Positions 1-8,270 of a stretch of DNA of 64,000 nt are shown here, piece after piece; within the stretch, counting starts at the first letter, position 1, and every line of letters begins with the position of its first letter. The notes under the pieces were generated by a model, which was not told the origin of the DNA, searched no databases, and saw only the letters and a list, made by a program, of their open reading frames with translations. Position numbers and translations under genes: made by a program. The stretch lies in the NCBI GenBank assembly GCA_964353405.1, contig CAYGWJ010000121.1:4661-68660 (forward strand), in the 5' to 3' direction. Origin of the DNA: JBGLNJ01 sp964353405. Lineage in GTDB: Bacteria > Chloroflexota > Anaerolineae > Fen-1058.

Positions 1-579
1 CATTCCCTTAGACGAGATCACGCAGCCGGTCTCTTCGATGAGCAGCACCGATTCAGCTGTGGTCTGCGCGCGCAGTTCGGACAGCACCCCGTCCATGCGC
101 TCCAGGTCTTTGGGGGAAAAGCTGAGGGATGGAGCTGAGCCGGCCGGGGCCGAGGTCGCAGAGAGCGGCGACGCAGCAGCGACGGTCACGGCCTGAATCT
201 GTCTCGACCGCTTGAGCTCGCGCTCGGTCACTTGCAGCACCTGGTTGATGGAGAATGGCTTTTTGAGGTAATCGGCCACGCCGGCCCGCATGGCCTCGAT
301 GACGCTGTCCATGTCGCCAAAGCCGGTGAGCATGATTACGGGCAACAAGGGATTTTTCTCTTTGACCTTTTTGAGAAGCTGAATGCCACTCATGCCACTC
401 ATCTTGAGATCAGTAATGACAAGGTCCATCAGGGCGGTTTCCATGATCTGCATCGCCCGCTCGCCGCTGGGCGCGGTGCGCACCGCATAACCGGACGTGG
501 TCAGCACATCACGCAGCGCCTTGCAGACCGCTTCCGAATCGTCCACGACCAGAATATTGGCCAAAGGCTCACCGGCCAT
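1..579 (-). CDS. Response regulator with Roadblock/LC7-like tail (partial)
   Basis: This is a signalling protein cut by the window edge; 193 codons are visible. Residues 1-125 form a CheY-like receiver: an acidic DD pair in ILVVDDSE, the phosphoacceptor Asp in LVITDLKMSG, a conserved Thr in VIMLTGFGD and Lys in DYLKKPF. After an Ala/Ser/Pro linker, residues from about 160 (DLERMDGVLSELRAQT, then LLIEETGCVISSKG) look like the start of a Roadblock/LC7 domain, which usually partners small Ras-like GTPases. The ATG at 577-579 has an AGGAGG ribosome site at 585-590. It lies 44 bp downstream of the DUF971 gene on the same strand, so the two may be co-transcribed. The output of the full protein cannot be seen. 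Confidence 0.85.
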   Translation of the reverse strand, partial: MAGEPLANILVVDDSEAVCKALRDVLTTSGYAVRTAPSGERAMQIMETALMDLVITDLKMSGMSGIQLLKKVKEKNPLLPVIMLTGFGDMDSVIEAMRAGVADYLKKPFSINQVLQVTERELKRSRQIQAVTVAAASPLSATSAPAGSAPSLSFSPKDLERMDGVLSELRAQTTAESVLLIEETGCVISSKGM

Positions 580-623
580 CGCAACCTCCTAAGGGGTGTA
601 GGATGAATGCAAACTGGCGCGTG

Positions 624-950
624 CTACTCGCTTTCAGTTCCGCCACGGCAGATCGAACAACGACACATCTTGCGGAGCAGGTCCCAGGGGTAAAGCCCAA
701 AACTATGGCCGTCTTCCCAAACAAACTGGATAGCATAATTGCCGACATAATTCATGTCGCGCACTTCGATGCTCGGCATGGTCGTCACCTTGAGCGGGTC
801 AGGCTTGGCGCGGTAAGCATTGCAATCGGCGCACGGGCAGGCCGCGCGCACGTCACCCAGCGCATACTCGCCGTGGTGTCCGTCAGGCCAGTCAATCACC
901 AGCCGGCCCGCCTCACGTTCAAGCTTGACCGTGGGATAGCGGCGTTTCAT
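624..950 (-). CDS. DUF971 family protein
   Basis: A 108-residue protein of the DUF971 family, which resembles the N-terminal domain of gamma-butyrobetaine hydroxylase. Visible family features are the opening KLEREAGRLVIDWPDGH, a cysteine cluster CPCADC near residue 40, the YVGNYAIQFVWEDGH block and the C-terminal CRCSICRGG. The four to six cysteines suggest metal or Fe-S binding; the biochemical role is not established for free-standing members. An AGGAG site precedes the ATG at 948-950. It reads toward the response regulator. Confidence 0.85.
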   Translation of the reverse strand: MKRRYPTVKLEREAGRLVIDWPDGHHGEYALGDVRAACPCADCNAYRAKPDPLKVTTMPSIEVRDMNYVGNYAIQFVWEDGHSFGLYPWDLLRKMCRCSICRGGTESE

Positions 951-1025
951 AAATTCTCCTTTGGATCGCTGACGACTACATTATGCCCCAAGCTTGGACA
1001 CAACGCAAATCTCTTCACAGACAAC

Positions 1026-1048
1026 AAGCCGCCCACCCGGAGCGGCTT
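1026..1048 (-). terminator. Possible terminator after the Ccm operon
   Basis: A 7-bp stem (AAGCCGC at 1026-1032 with GCGGCTT at 1042-1048) lies just past the DUF2085 stop codon. On the minus strand it is followed by GTTGTCTG, a poor T-tract, so termination may be weak. Confidence 0.4.
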
Positions 1049-1068
1049 GACCAACAAGAACATCACGG

Positions 1069-1788
1069 TTACTTTTGCGCCGGATGGCGCAGGCGCCCCT
1101 CGGCGGGCCCGGGCGGGACCAGCCGCTCGCTGGACTTTTCGCCAATCTCCGCAAAAGCGACCTGAAGGTGCGGGAACACCAGCCACGCCGAGGCCCAGCC
1201 GAACGCCCCGCCCGTGATGGTGCGAAGCACCCAGGTGCTTTCACGCGGCACGCCGCCGGGGAACAGGCCCGGCACGATATAACTGACCAGCTGGCTACCG
1301 CCGTCCAGCGCCATCGGCAGGATGCCGATAAGGATATAGATCCAAAACGAAATAGGCCTGGCCCGTGAGCGAACCCATCCGAACGCCAGACCGCTCAGCA
1401 GCAATGTGCCATAGATCGCCAGGTCACGCTGGCATAGCGCCACTTTGTAGCCAACCTGCTCGTTGCCGTTGAACGGGCTGGGCCAGGGATAGAGCGGCAA
1501 GTTGTCCTGGCCCACTCGTTCTACCAGCTCCGGGAGCGAGTAGACCGCTTTGTCCCCGAACAAAAAGTATGACCGCTGCGGCAGCTCGTGGCACAAGGCG
1601 CGATACGTTGAGTAAATGATTTGCGCCGCAAAGGGATGGCCCGCCTTTTCCAGCACCGGAGCCAGGAACGGCAGGCCGATATACACCGCCAGTGCGGCAT
1701 TGATAACCGCCAACCAGTGCCTGGACAGCCACACCGAAAGACGATCCGCCGCCGCAGTCACGCGGCTCGATCCGTTAATAGGCGGCAA
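1069..1788 (-). CDS. DUF2085 membrane protein
   Basis: A membrane protein of about 239 residues with four or five hydrophobic segments. It carries the DUF2085 signature: CHELPQRSYFLFGD around residue 66 and a second conserved cysteine block, ALCQRDLAIYGTLLL, near residue 118. The family has no firm function. It is the last gene of the cytochrome c maturation operon. The only in-frame start compatible with the full first helix is TTG at 1786-1788, overlapping the end of the glutaredoxin-like gene by 14 bp, so the exact start is uncertain. Confidence 0.8.
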   Translation of the reverse strand: MPPINGSSRVTAAADRLSVWLSRHWLAVINAALAVYIGLPFLAPVLEKAGHPFAAQIIYSTYRALCHELPQRSYFLFGDKAVYSLPELVERVGQDNLPLYPWPSPFNGNEQVGYKVALCQRDLAIYGTLLLSGLAFGWVRSRARPISFWIYILIGILPMALDGGSQLVSYIVPGLFPGGVPRESTWVLRTITGGAFGWASAWLVFPHLQVAFAEIGEKSSERLVPPGPAEGRLRHPAQK

Positions 1789-2014
1789 GTTGCTCTCCCA
1801 ACGCGCGCCTCACATCGGCGCGCGTGATGGGCGCGCACAACACCTCGTGCCCATCCACCTCTATGACCGGGATGCGATAGCGATACTGCTCGAACAGCGC
1901 CGCATCAGCCGTGATGTCAGCCGATTGCCACGACACACCCACTTCCAAGAGCCAGCTCTCCGCCTCTTGGCACAGATGACAGCCCGGCCTGGTGTAAAGT
2001 ACAATGTGCCTCAC
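1775..2014 (-). CDS. Glutaredoxin-like thiol-disulfide protein
   Basis: A small cytoplasmic redox protein of 79 residues with a thioredoxin/glutaredoxin fold. It starts with VRHIVLYTRPGCHLCQEA, where CHLC is the active-site CXXC, and has the cis-Pro region IPVIEVDG. It belongs to the DUF836/glutaredoxin-like group. The start is GTG at 2012-2014, whose last two bases are the TG of the ccdA stop codon (GTGA overlap), so translation is coupled to CcdA. Its place in the operon suggests it feeds or draws electrons from the CcdA pathway. That role is inferred. Confidence 0.8.
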   Translation of the reverse strand: MRHIVLYTRPGCHLCQEAESWLLEVGVSWQSADITADAALFEQYRYRIPVIEVDGHEVLCAPITRADVRRALGEQLAAY

Positions 2015-2856
2015 AGAGACGCAACCTGGTTGACCGCGCGGCCGCCAAGATAGCCTATGTACGCCGGGACGAGCGGCAGGACGCACGGCGAGAGGAACGA
2101 CAGCAATCCCGCCAGGAACGCGACGAAAAACGTCGGCGTGATGGACGCGCCGCCCGTGGACACATCCAGGAACAAGCCTCGACTAAGCGCCCACCGGCTA
2201 AAGGCCTGCAGCGAAGGCGCCCATGACGGAATCGTCAGTGTCCAGTTTGCGCCGAACCATTCGCCCACTTGCGGCACGACGCGGGGCAGCGCATCCACGA
2301 GGAGCAACAGGCCGACGATGATCAGCAGCACCGCTGTGATCGTTTTGACCATGGGCATGTAGCGGCGCATCCGGCGCAGGAGCGCCGTCGCGCGATCCAC
2401 TGCCAGACCTGTCAGTAGAAAGGGGATGCCCAGGCCAAGCGAATAGCCAACGAGCAGGAACACTCCCCGCCCCACCGTCTGCTCGTTCAGCCCTAGCGTC
2501 AAGATCGCGCCGAGCGTCGGGCCAACGCAAGGCGTCCATCCGGCGGAAAAGAACACGCCCATCAAGAACGATGAGACATAGCCCAGGTCGCGTCCGCTCG
2601 TACCTTGATAGCGCGTGTCATATTCCAGGAACGGGAGGTTGAGCACGCCCGCCGTCGCCAATCCAAAGATCACAACGACGACGCCGCCGAGGAGGGCAAG
2701 CCAACTGCGCAAGTCGTACAACAGTTGACCGACCGCCGTCACCGCCGCACCCAGTGCGACAAACACCGCCGAAAAGCCCAGCACGAACGCGACGGCGTGA
2801 GTGAAAGTGGCAAAGCGGGCCGTTGCCGGCGTTCGCGCTTGACCCGAGACCGTCAT
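2011..2856 (-). CDS. ccdA: CcdA-family thiol-disulfide transporter, apparently circularly permuted
   Basis: CcdA moves reducing equivalents across the membrane to keep apocytochrome cysteines reduced. This 281-residue protein has six hydrophobic segments, but their order is unusual. It begins with what is normally helix 2 (AFVLGFSAVFVALGA), continues through the helix carrying GWTPCVGP (Cys110), and ends with FLAGLLSFLSPCVLPLVPAY (Cys258), which in ordinary CcdA is helix 1. Both ends are fixed by translational coupling: ATGA overlap with the ccmD-like gene upstream and GTGA overlap with the glutaredoxin-like gene downstream. A loop of about 45 residues joins the old helix 6 to the relocated helix. 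Even helix number makes the permutation topologically possible. Confidence 0.88.
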   Translation of the reverse strand: MTVSGQARTPATARFATFTHAVAFVLGFSAVFVALGAAVTAVGQLLYDLRSWLALLGGVVVVIFGLATAGVLNLPFLEYDTRYQGTSGRDLGYVSSFLMGVFFSAGWTPCVGPTLGAILTLGLNEQTVGRGVFLLVGYSLGLGIPFLLTGLAVDRATALLRRMRRYMPMVKTITAVLLIIVGLLLLVDALPRVVPQVGEWFGANWTLTIPSWAPSLQAFSRWALSRGLFLDVSTGGASITPTFFVAFLAGLLSFLSPCVLPLVPAYIGYLGGRAVNQVASL

Positions 2857-3020
2857 CTCTCGTTATCCTTCTTGACCAGCGACTCGAGCGCCTCCAAGTC
2901 CTTCTCCAGGTTGCGCTGGCGCTGGCTCATGGTGAGAATGTAAAGGAACGTGCCTATCCAGAACACGCCGTAAGCGACCACCAAAAAGATGGCGTTCTTA
3001 AAGCCCATCAAGTCTGACAT
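2853..3020 (-). CDS. CcmD-like small membrane protein
   Basis: A 55-residue protein with one membrane helix (residues about 8-28, NAIFLVVAYGVFWIGTFLYI) and a charged, probably coiled C-terminal tail (LEKDLEALESLVKKDNER). This is the layout of CcmD, which helps release holo-CcmE from the CcmABC heme exporter. The family is too short for secure sequence identification, so size, topology and position next to ccmC carry the call. The ATG at 3018-3020 was chosen because GGAGG lies seven bases before it. Its stop overlaps the ccdA start. Confidence 0.7.
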   Translation of the reverse strand: MSDLMGFKNAIFLVVAYGVFWIGTFLYILTMSQRQRNLEKDLEALESLVKKDNER

Positions 3021-3040
3021 AGATTCCTCCTGACAAGTCA

Positions 3041-3063
3041 CAGGTCGCAGGTCGCAGGTCACA
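3041..3063. repeat. Short tandem repeat (CAGGTCG x3)
   Basis: Three tandem, nearly identical 7-mers (CAGGTCG, CAGGTCG, CAGGTCA) lie between ccmC and the ccmD-like gene. They resemble the other degenerate repeats between genes in this window. Confidence 0.7.
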
Positions 3064-3086
3064 TCGCCCGCGGCACACTCTACGGT

Positions 3087-3800
3087 CTATGCGACAAGTT
3101 CTTGCTGCAACCGCGCGACACGATCCGCCGTGTGTTCCAGTCGGATGCGCTGGCGCAGCAACGTGATATAGACGACGGTGAACGCGATGACGCAAAACGT
3201 GAGCGTCATGCCCATCTTGGCCGAGCCAAGCCCGGTCTCGAACTGCATCTTGCCCTGTGCCGCGCTGCTGGCGGCTAACAGCGCCGGGTGAATCGTCCGC
3301 AGGAAAAAGACTGAGGCAAACGTCAGTGGGACGGTGACAAAGCTGACGATGCCATACACGGCCGAAAAACGCGCGCGCCGCTGCGGGTCGTCCATCGCGC
3401 CGCGCAACATGAGATAGGCCAGGTACACCAACCAGGTGATCGCCACCGTCGTCAGCCGCGCATCCCACGTCCACCAGGTGTTCCACACGGGCCGCGCCCA
3501 TAGGCTGCCTGTCATCGCGCCCATCGTCAGGAACAGCGCACCCAATTCCACGGACGACATGCCCACAATGTCCCACTTGCGGTCATTCGTCCGCAGGTAC
3601 ATCACCGAAGCGACCAGCGTGACAAAGAACGCCAAAAAGCCCACCCAGTCCACCGCCACGTGGAAGTAGAAAATGCGCTGGACTTCTTTCATCGTCAGTT
3701 CGGTCGGCGCCCACAGGAACACCAACACGAGCGACGTGACCACCAGCACGGCGCTGGCAACGGCCAGTACGGTTCCGGTTGTATCCTTTGCCTGTTTCAT
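3087..3800 (-). CDS. ccmC: Heme exporter subunit CcmC
   Basis: CcmC is the membrane subunit that presents heme to CcmE. The 237-residue product has six hydrophobic helices and the tryptophan-rich WWD-type motif VWNTWWTWDARLTT in the periplasmic loop, with flanking histidines (IFYFHVAVDWVGF and RTIHPALLAA) expected to ligate heme. An ATG 14 codons downstream of the longest open frame was chosen because AAGGAGGAGC sits directly before it. It is 19 bp after ccmB and before the ccmD-like gene. Confidence 0.93.
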   Translation of the reverse strand: MKQAKDTTGTVLAVASAVLVVTSLVLVFLWAPTELTMKEVQRIFYFHVAVDWVGFLAFFVTLVASVMYLRTNDRKWDIVGMSSVELGALFLTMGAMTGSLWARPVWNTWWTWDARLTTVAITWLVYLAYLMLRGAMDDPQRRARFSAVYGIVSFVTVPLTFASVFFLRTIHPALLAASSAAQGKMQFETGLGSAKMGMTLTFCVIAFTVVYITLLRQRIRLEHTADRVARLQQELVA

Positions 3801-3819
3801 GCTCCTCCTTCCTTCGACG

Positions 3820-4494
3820 TCACTCCTCCACGACGTACTCAAACACCATGAACGACACTGCCACGAGAATCACGTCAAACACGATCAGCAAATTGAGCCA
3901 CTGCTGCCACTCGGACACCGGCAGGCCCATCATCGCGCCGGACGTGGCCTTGACGGCGGCAATCAGTTCCGGCATCGCCACCGGGAACAGCAAAATGGGC
4001 AGCATCACCTCCCGAGCGCGCGTGTTGACCGCCATCGAGCTGAGCAGCGTGCCCACACCCGCAAAACCGAGCGTCCCCAGCACGACGACGAGGATCACCC
4101 AAGGCTGAACGAGCGGCACATTGAAAAACACTACAAACAGTGGCAGGACGATCACTTCGACGATGAGCATGAACAACGCATTGCCCAACGCCTTGCCGAA
4201 AAAGATGGCGCTGCGATCCACCGGCGTCAATAGTAAACCATCCAGGCAGCCCTTGTCCAACTCGACCGACAGCGAGCGATTCAGACCCAGCATTCCGGCA
4301 AAGACGATCGTCACCCATAGCGCGCCCGGCGTGGCTGTCTCGATAATGTTGCGCTCCGTCAGCTCCAACGCAAAGTTGAAAACGATGATGACCAGAATGC
4401 TGAACACGCCCATCGAGCTGAGCATCTCGCGCGTGCGGAGTTCAGCCGCGATGTCTTTGGCAATGATGGCGGCGACTTGTCTCAGATACGTCAT
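3820..4494 (-). CDS. ccmB: Heme exporter subunit CcmB
   Basis: CcmB is the permease of the CcmAB ABC module that drives release of holo-CcmE. The 224-residue protein has six hydrophobic stretches and the family-typical N-terminal region (IIAKDIAAELRTREMLSSM) and LDGLLLTPVDRSAIFFGKAL loop. The ATG overlaps the ccmA stop codon (ATGA), so the two subunits are translationally coupled. Confidence 0.93.
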   Translation of the reverse strand: MTYLRQVAAIIAKDIAAELRTREMLSSMGVFSILVIIVFNFALELTERNIIETATPGALWVTIVFAGMLGLNRSLSVELDKGCLDGLLLTPVDRSAIFFGKALGNALFMLIVEVIVLPLFVVFFNVPLVQPWVILVVVLGTLGFAGVGTLLSSMAVNTRAREVMLPILLFPVAMPELIAAVKATSGAMMGLPVSEWQQWLNLLIVFDVILVAVSFMVFEYVVEE

Positions 4495-5186
4495 AGAGTG
4501 TGCTGACGATACGCTTGCAGAAACGCCGCGGTGTTCAACTCGCTTCGATTGGCCTCAAACACCACCCGGCCCTTGGCCAGAATCACCACGCGGTCGGCCA
4601 CGGCCAGGCCACGCTCCAGGTCGTGCGTCGTCATGACGACGGTGCGCCCTTCGGTGCCGACGCTGGACATGACCGCTTCCAGCCGTGCGGCGGCATCCTG
4701 GTCGAGACCCGTATACGGCTCGTCGAGCAGCATCAGTGACGGACGATGGAGCACAGCCCGTGCGATGGCGAGCCGTTGCTGCATTCCGCGCGATAAAGTC
4801 CGCACCGGGTCGCGGCGGCGCTGCGCCAGCCCGACCATCTCCAGCACCTCCGTGATGCGAGCGTCGAGGCCGGCCACGTCATACATGCGTCCATAAAAGC
4901 GCAAGTTCTCTTCGGCGGAAAGGTCGCCATACAGCAGCGTCTGATGGCTGACCAGGCCGATGCTCCGGCGCGCATCCGCCGCGCCCTTGGGCAGCTCGTG
5001 CCCGGCGATCTTGACGTGACCCAATGTCGGGCGCGAGAGCGTCGCCAGGATGCGCAACAACGTCGTCTTGCCCGCGCCGTTCGGACCGACGAGCGTGACG
5101 AACTGCCCCTCCGGCACGGACAGGTTCACACCGCGCAGCGCCGTGGTCGGTCCAAAGGATTTGACGAGACTATTGACTTTTATCAC
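4491..5186 (-). CDS. ccmA: Heme exporter ATPase CcmA
   Basis: ABC ATPase of the heme-release complex, 231 residues. The Walker A is GPNGAGKTT near residue 34, the signature LSRGMQQRLAIARA near 135, Walker B LMLLDEPYTGLD near 155 and the switch His in TTHD. The start appears to be GTG at 5184-5186; no strong ribosome site is visible. It is followed by ccmB with a 4-bp overlap. Confidence 0.92.
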   Translation of the reverse strand: MIKVNSLVKSFGPTTALRGVNLSVPEGQFVTLVGPNGAGKTTLLRILATLSRPTLGHVKIAGHELPKGAADARRSIGLVSHQTLLYGDLSAEENLRFYGRMYDVAGLDARITEVLEMVGLAQRRRDPVRTLSRGMQQRLAIARAVLHRPSLMLLDEPYTGLDQDAAARLEAVMSSVGTEGRTVVMTTHDLERGLAVADRVVILAKGRVVFEANRSELNTAAFLQAYRQHTL

Positions 5187-5249
5187 CAGCCGGTATCCAT
5201 CAGACGAATGACCAGGGACAAGGGGCCTATACTCGTCCGTCGTCTTGCG

Positions 5250-7160
5250 TCATTCGGTCATCAACTCTTGCAGTTCCGCCTTGAGTGTGGCACGCTGCTG
5301 GCGGTATTCCTTGTCCTGGATGCGGCCCGCTTCAAAGTCATCATCCAATTGGGCAATGGCGTCCAGCAATTCATCTTGTTCTGCTTCCACATCTTGTACT
5401 TCTTCTTCGACCCCTTCCGCTTGCCGACGTTGCCTCAACCAGACAAAGGCGACAATCGCCACAGCCACCAGCAACAAAGCCGCGGCAACGATGAGAATAG
5501 GCGAAGCTGTCTGGCTGGTAGGGGCCGTCGTGCCAGACGCAGAAGCGCTCGGCGCGCCACTGAGTTGAAGCGCAAGGCTCGCTCCGGCAGCCAGGTCGCT
5601 GCCGACAAAATTGACCATGTTGCCGCCCTGTGTGGGGCGCGTGCCTGACTCGGTCAACTGCGGGCTGGTCAGCTTGGCGCCACCTTCGGGCACCAAGACG
5701 TTGATACTTTTCACCGGATACGCCATGGGCACTTGCAGGTCAAGCTTTTTGGCATCGTAAGGCAAATCATACGAAACGAGAACCTGCGTCGTGCCGGCGC
5801 CGGGCGCAACCGCTTCCGTGTCCGCAAAGCCGTTATCCAGCGACTTGTAGCGTCCACCTAGTTCGCCATCCATAAAGCGGAGGCCTGTCGCGCCGGCAGG
5901 CAGTTGGAAGCGCGCTGAAAGCCCATCCGAGCCGATGTAGGCGCGGTCGCCTGTGTTGGACACGACGTACACCACTCCAACGGTCGTGCTGCCCGGCGAC
6001 ACAAAATCAAAGAACATGTGCATCTGTGCGATGCTGATAGTGGCGGCATCCGCCGTCGTCTCGTAAACCGTGATCGGCGCCGTCAGCGTCAGGCCGCCGT
6101 GAGCAAACGACAGCGCCTCACTCGTATAGATCGCCTTCAGGTATTCAGCCTGGAGGCCATACATGATCGGCGTCGAGGCGTCGAGCTTGTCGAACACAAA
6201 CTGGCCCTTTGCGTCTGCGGCAAGCGTACGCGTGAACATGAGGCTTGAGCCATCGGGCGAAAGCGCGTACAACGTCACCGGCAAATTGCCTGGCGGCTTG
6301 CCGCCCGGCGTGCCATTCACAAACGAACCCATGATAGTCGCTTCGCCTTTGGGCGCGGCGATCTTGACCAAGTCCATCGAAAGCGAACGAACGTAATCGG
6401 CGGCAGCCTGCCGATCGGCCTGACTCACACCGGCCAAGCCCGGCATCGCACCCTTACCATTCGCGATGGCGCGATGTACGGCATCGACGGCATCGAGATC
6501 AGACTGCGATTTGCTTACCATCTTGCTCGCATCCGAGATATCCGGCGTGGCCGTGTTGTCGGACTTGCCCGTCGCGCCGTGGCATGAGGCACATTTGTCC
6601 GTGTAAACGGCTTTGCCCCGGTCCAGTTGATCTTGCGGAATGGACAGCGTGTAGAGATACGCCACCACATCCCAACGATCCTCCGCCGTGAGACTGGTGA
6701 AAGGCGGCATTCCCCTTTGGAGCCGGCCGTTCGAAATCACATTGAACCAATCGGTCGGTTTGACCGTGCGCACAAAAGCCACATCGGCCAGGTCTGGAAA
6801 CTTGCCTCCCATGTTTGCGACGATCTGCTGGCTCTGAGGGCCATCGCCCTTGCCCGCTGCGCCGTGGCAGGCCAGGCAACGCGCTTCATATACGCCCTGC
6901 CCTCTTTGCGCGGCAGGCTGCCGTTGAGGGAGTGCCACCGGCACAGGTGCGCCGGCTGTCGGGATATCCACAGGCGGCAGCGTGCCCACGGGCTGTGCAG
7001 CGGCAGAGGTCGGTTGTGCTGCCCGCGTCGCGGCCGCGCCCGGCGGCGGAACGATCGGCGTGACGGGGCCTTGAGGCAACTCGCCGGCGGTGTTGCAGGA
7101 CGAGAGAACAAAGAGCGCCACAAGAGCGAATACAACCAGGGTCAAACGCAGATTTTTCAA
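5250..7160 (-). CDS. Diheme cytochrome c lipoprotein with C-terminal membrane anchor
   Basis: A surface-side electron carrier of 636 residues. A lipoprotein signal (ALFVLSSC) is followed by a Pro/Ala linker and two class I cytochrome c domains, with CLACH near residue 85 (distal PPF loop, GMPPFTSL) and CASCH near residue 185 (AMPGLAGV as likely Met ligand region). Next come about 320 residues of beta-rich, carboxypeptidase-regulatory-like sequence, a membrane helix near 570, and a cytoplasmic coiled tail (QLDDDFEAGRIQDKEYRQQRA). That tail resembles the core of the CcmI-like protein encoded just upstream. The start is TTG at 7158-7160, overlapping the upstream stop (TTGA). Having both a lipid anchor and a C-terminal helix is unusual. 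It could be a maturation substrate or a redox partner of the Ccm system. Confidence 0.85.
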   Translation of the reverse strand: MKNLRLTLVVFALVALFVLSSCNTAGELPQGPVTPIVPPPGAAATRAAQPTSAAAQPVGTLPPVDIPTAGAPVPVALPQRQPAAQRGQGVYEARCLACHGAAGKGDGPQSQQIVANMGGKFPDLADVAFVRTVKPTDWFNVISNGRLQRGMPPFTSLTAEDRWDVVAYLYTLSIPQDQLDRGKAVYTDKCASCHGATGKSDNTATPDISDASKMVSKSQSDLDAVDAVHRAIANGKGAMPGLAGVSQADRQAAADYVRSLSMDLVKIAAPKGEATIMGSFVNGTPGGKPPGNLPVTLYALSPDGSSLMFTRTLAADAKGQFVFDKLDASTPIMYGLQAEYLKAIYTSEALSFAHGGLTLTAPITVYETTADAATISIAQMHMFFDFVSPGSTTVGVVYVVSNTGDRAYIGSDGLSARFQLPAGATGLRFMDGELGGRYKSLDNGFADTEAVAPGAGTTQVLVSYDLPYDAKKLDLQVPMAYPVKSINVLVPEGGAKLTSPQLTESGTRPTQGGNMVNFVGSDLAAGASLALQLSGAPSASASGTTAPTSQTASPILIVAAALLLVAVAIVAFVWLRQRRQAEGVEEEVQDVEAEQDELLDAIAQLDDDFEAGRIQDKEYRQQRATLKAELQELMTE

Positions 7161-7693
7161 CGAGTTGCCTCCACGGTCAACGCTGCGCCGCACCTGGCGC
7201 AGAATCGGTCAGATGGGTCAATGGGCCGACCACACTTGGGACATTGTGGATTACGGAACGCGGATTGCGGCGCACCGCTGGCCGATTGACGACGAGCGCG
7301 AACAGCGACTTCGATGTCGTCTTCTTTCGGCGCGGACGGCGCAGTCTTGGCCTTGCGCCTTGCCTGCACGGCCGCTTCGATTTCATCTGCGACCGCCGCT
7401 GGCGTTTTGCGGTCATCGCCCAGCGCATCCAACTCTTTCAGAATCTCGACACCGCGCGCCGCGTACTTTTCCCGCGTCGCACGATAATCCACTTCACGCA
7501 GCTTGCCGGTCTGAAAATCAAAGTCCAGGTCACGCAGCGCAGTGAGCACCGTATTGCGTTCAGCCTGCAGTTTCTCTCGCAAAGATTCTTCCGACACGGC
7601 GATCACGCGCGACCTGGCAGTGAACGGCGCGGCGACATAGACCGCCACAATCACCACCATCGTCAAACCAATCAATGCTACGACGATTTCCAT
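7157..7693 (-). CDS. CcmI-like protein with C-terminal zinc ribbon
   Basis: A 178-residue protein with an N-terminal membrane helix (VALIGLTMVVIVAVYVAAPF), a coiled region with the CcmI-type motif LRDLDFDFQTGKLREVDY, a charged linker, and a C-terminal zinc ribbon (CPKCGRPIDPSDRFCARCG). CcmI helps CcmH hold apocytochromes; here only the N-terminal part resembles it and the TPR domain is absent. It lies between tlpA and the diheme lipoprotein, which shares the coiled motif. The zinc ribbon fusion is of the style common in Chloroflexota and Firmicutes. Confidence 0.75.
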   Translation of the reverse strand: MEIVVALIGLTMVVIVAVYVAAPFTARSRVIAVSEESLREKLQAERNTVLTALRDLDFDFQTGKLREVDYRATREKYAARGVEILKELDALGDDRKTPAAVADEIEAAVQARRKAKTAPSAPKEDDIEVAVRARRQSASGAPQSAFRNPQCPKCGRPIDPSDRFCARCGAALTVEATR

Positions 7694-7700
7694 AGAGCCT

Positions 7701-8270
7701 CTACTTTGCCAGCGCCTTGTCCAGTTCGGCCACCAGTTCGGCTTCGCTCATCGGCGCGATCTTGAACAATACAATGTTGCCCTGGCGATCCACCAAAAAA
7801 GATTCCGGCACGCCCTGGATGTGATACTTGGGCGAAATCTTGGTGCCCAAGTCAGGGCCATTCAGGTACGTTACGCCAAACTTTTTGAGATAGTCGAGTG
7901 CTGCCGGTTCGGTGTCCACATAGTCAATACCCAGGAACACAACGCCCTTGTCGCGATATTGCCGCCAGACCTTTTCCAGTGCGGGCTGTTCTTCAGCACA
8001 CGGCACGCACCAACTGGCCCAAAAGTTGATAAACACCACCTTGCCGCGCAAGACAGACAACTTGACCTCCGGCTGGCCCGAACCGCCATCGTAGCCAGGA
8101 TACACCTTGAGCGTAAAATCGGGCGCGATGCCGGACTTGGGCTGCGAGGCATTCCGCGCGCGCAGTTGGAGTGCCAGCACAATCACCAGGCCGACGACGC
8201 CCAACAACGCAACGGCGCGCCAGATCGAGCTGACTGTCTTTCTAGATGTAATCACGGCTGTTCCACTCAT
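7701..8270 (-). CDS. TlpA/ResA/CcmG-type thioredoxin
   Basis: A membrane-anchored thioredoxin-fold protein of 189 residues that would reduce apocytochrome or CcmH disulfides outside the membrane. It has an N-terminal helix (residues about 18-37), then an AhpC/TSA-Redoxin domain with the active site NFWASWCVPC (Cys88, Cys91) and the cis-Pro region GVPESFLVDRQG. The ATG overlaps the ccmH stop (ATGA). The functional partner is probably the permuted CcdA of the same operon. Confidence 0.9.
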   Translation of the reverse strand: MSGTAVITSRKTVSSIWRAVALLGVVGLVIVLALQLRARNASQPKSGIAPDFTLKVYPGYDGGSGQPEVKLSVLRGKVVFINFWASWCVPCAEEQPALEKVWRQYRDKGVVFLGIDYVDTEPAALDYLKKFGVTYLNGPDLGTKISPKYHIQGVPESFLVDRQGNIVLFKIAPMSEAELVAELDKALAK

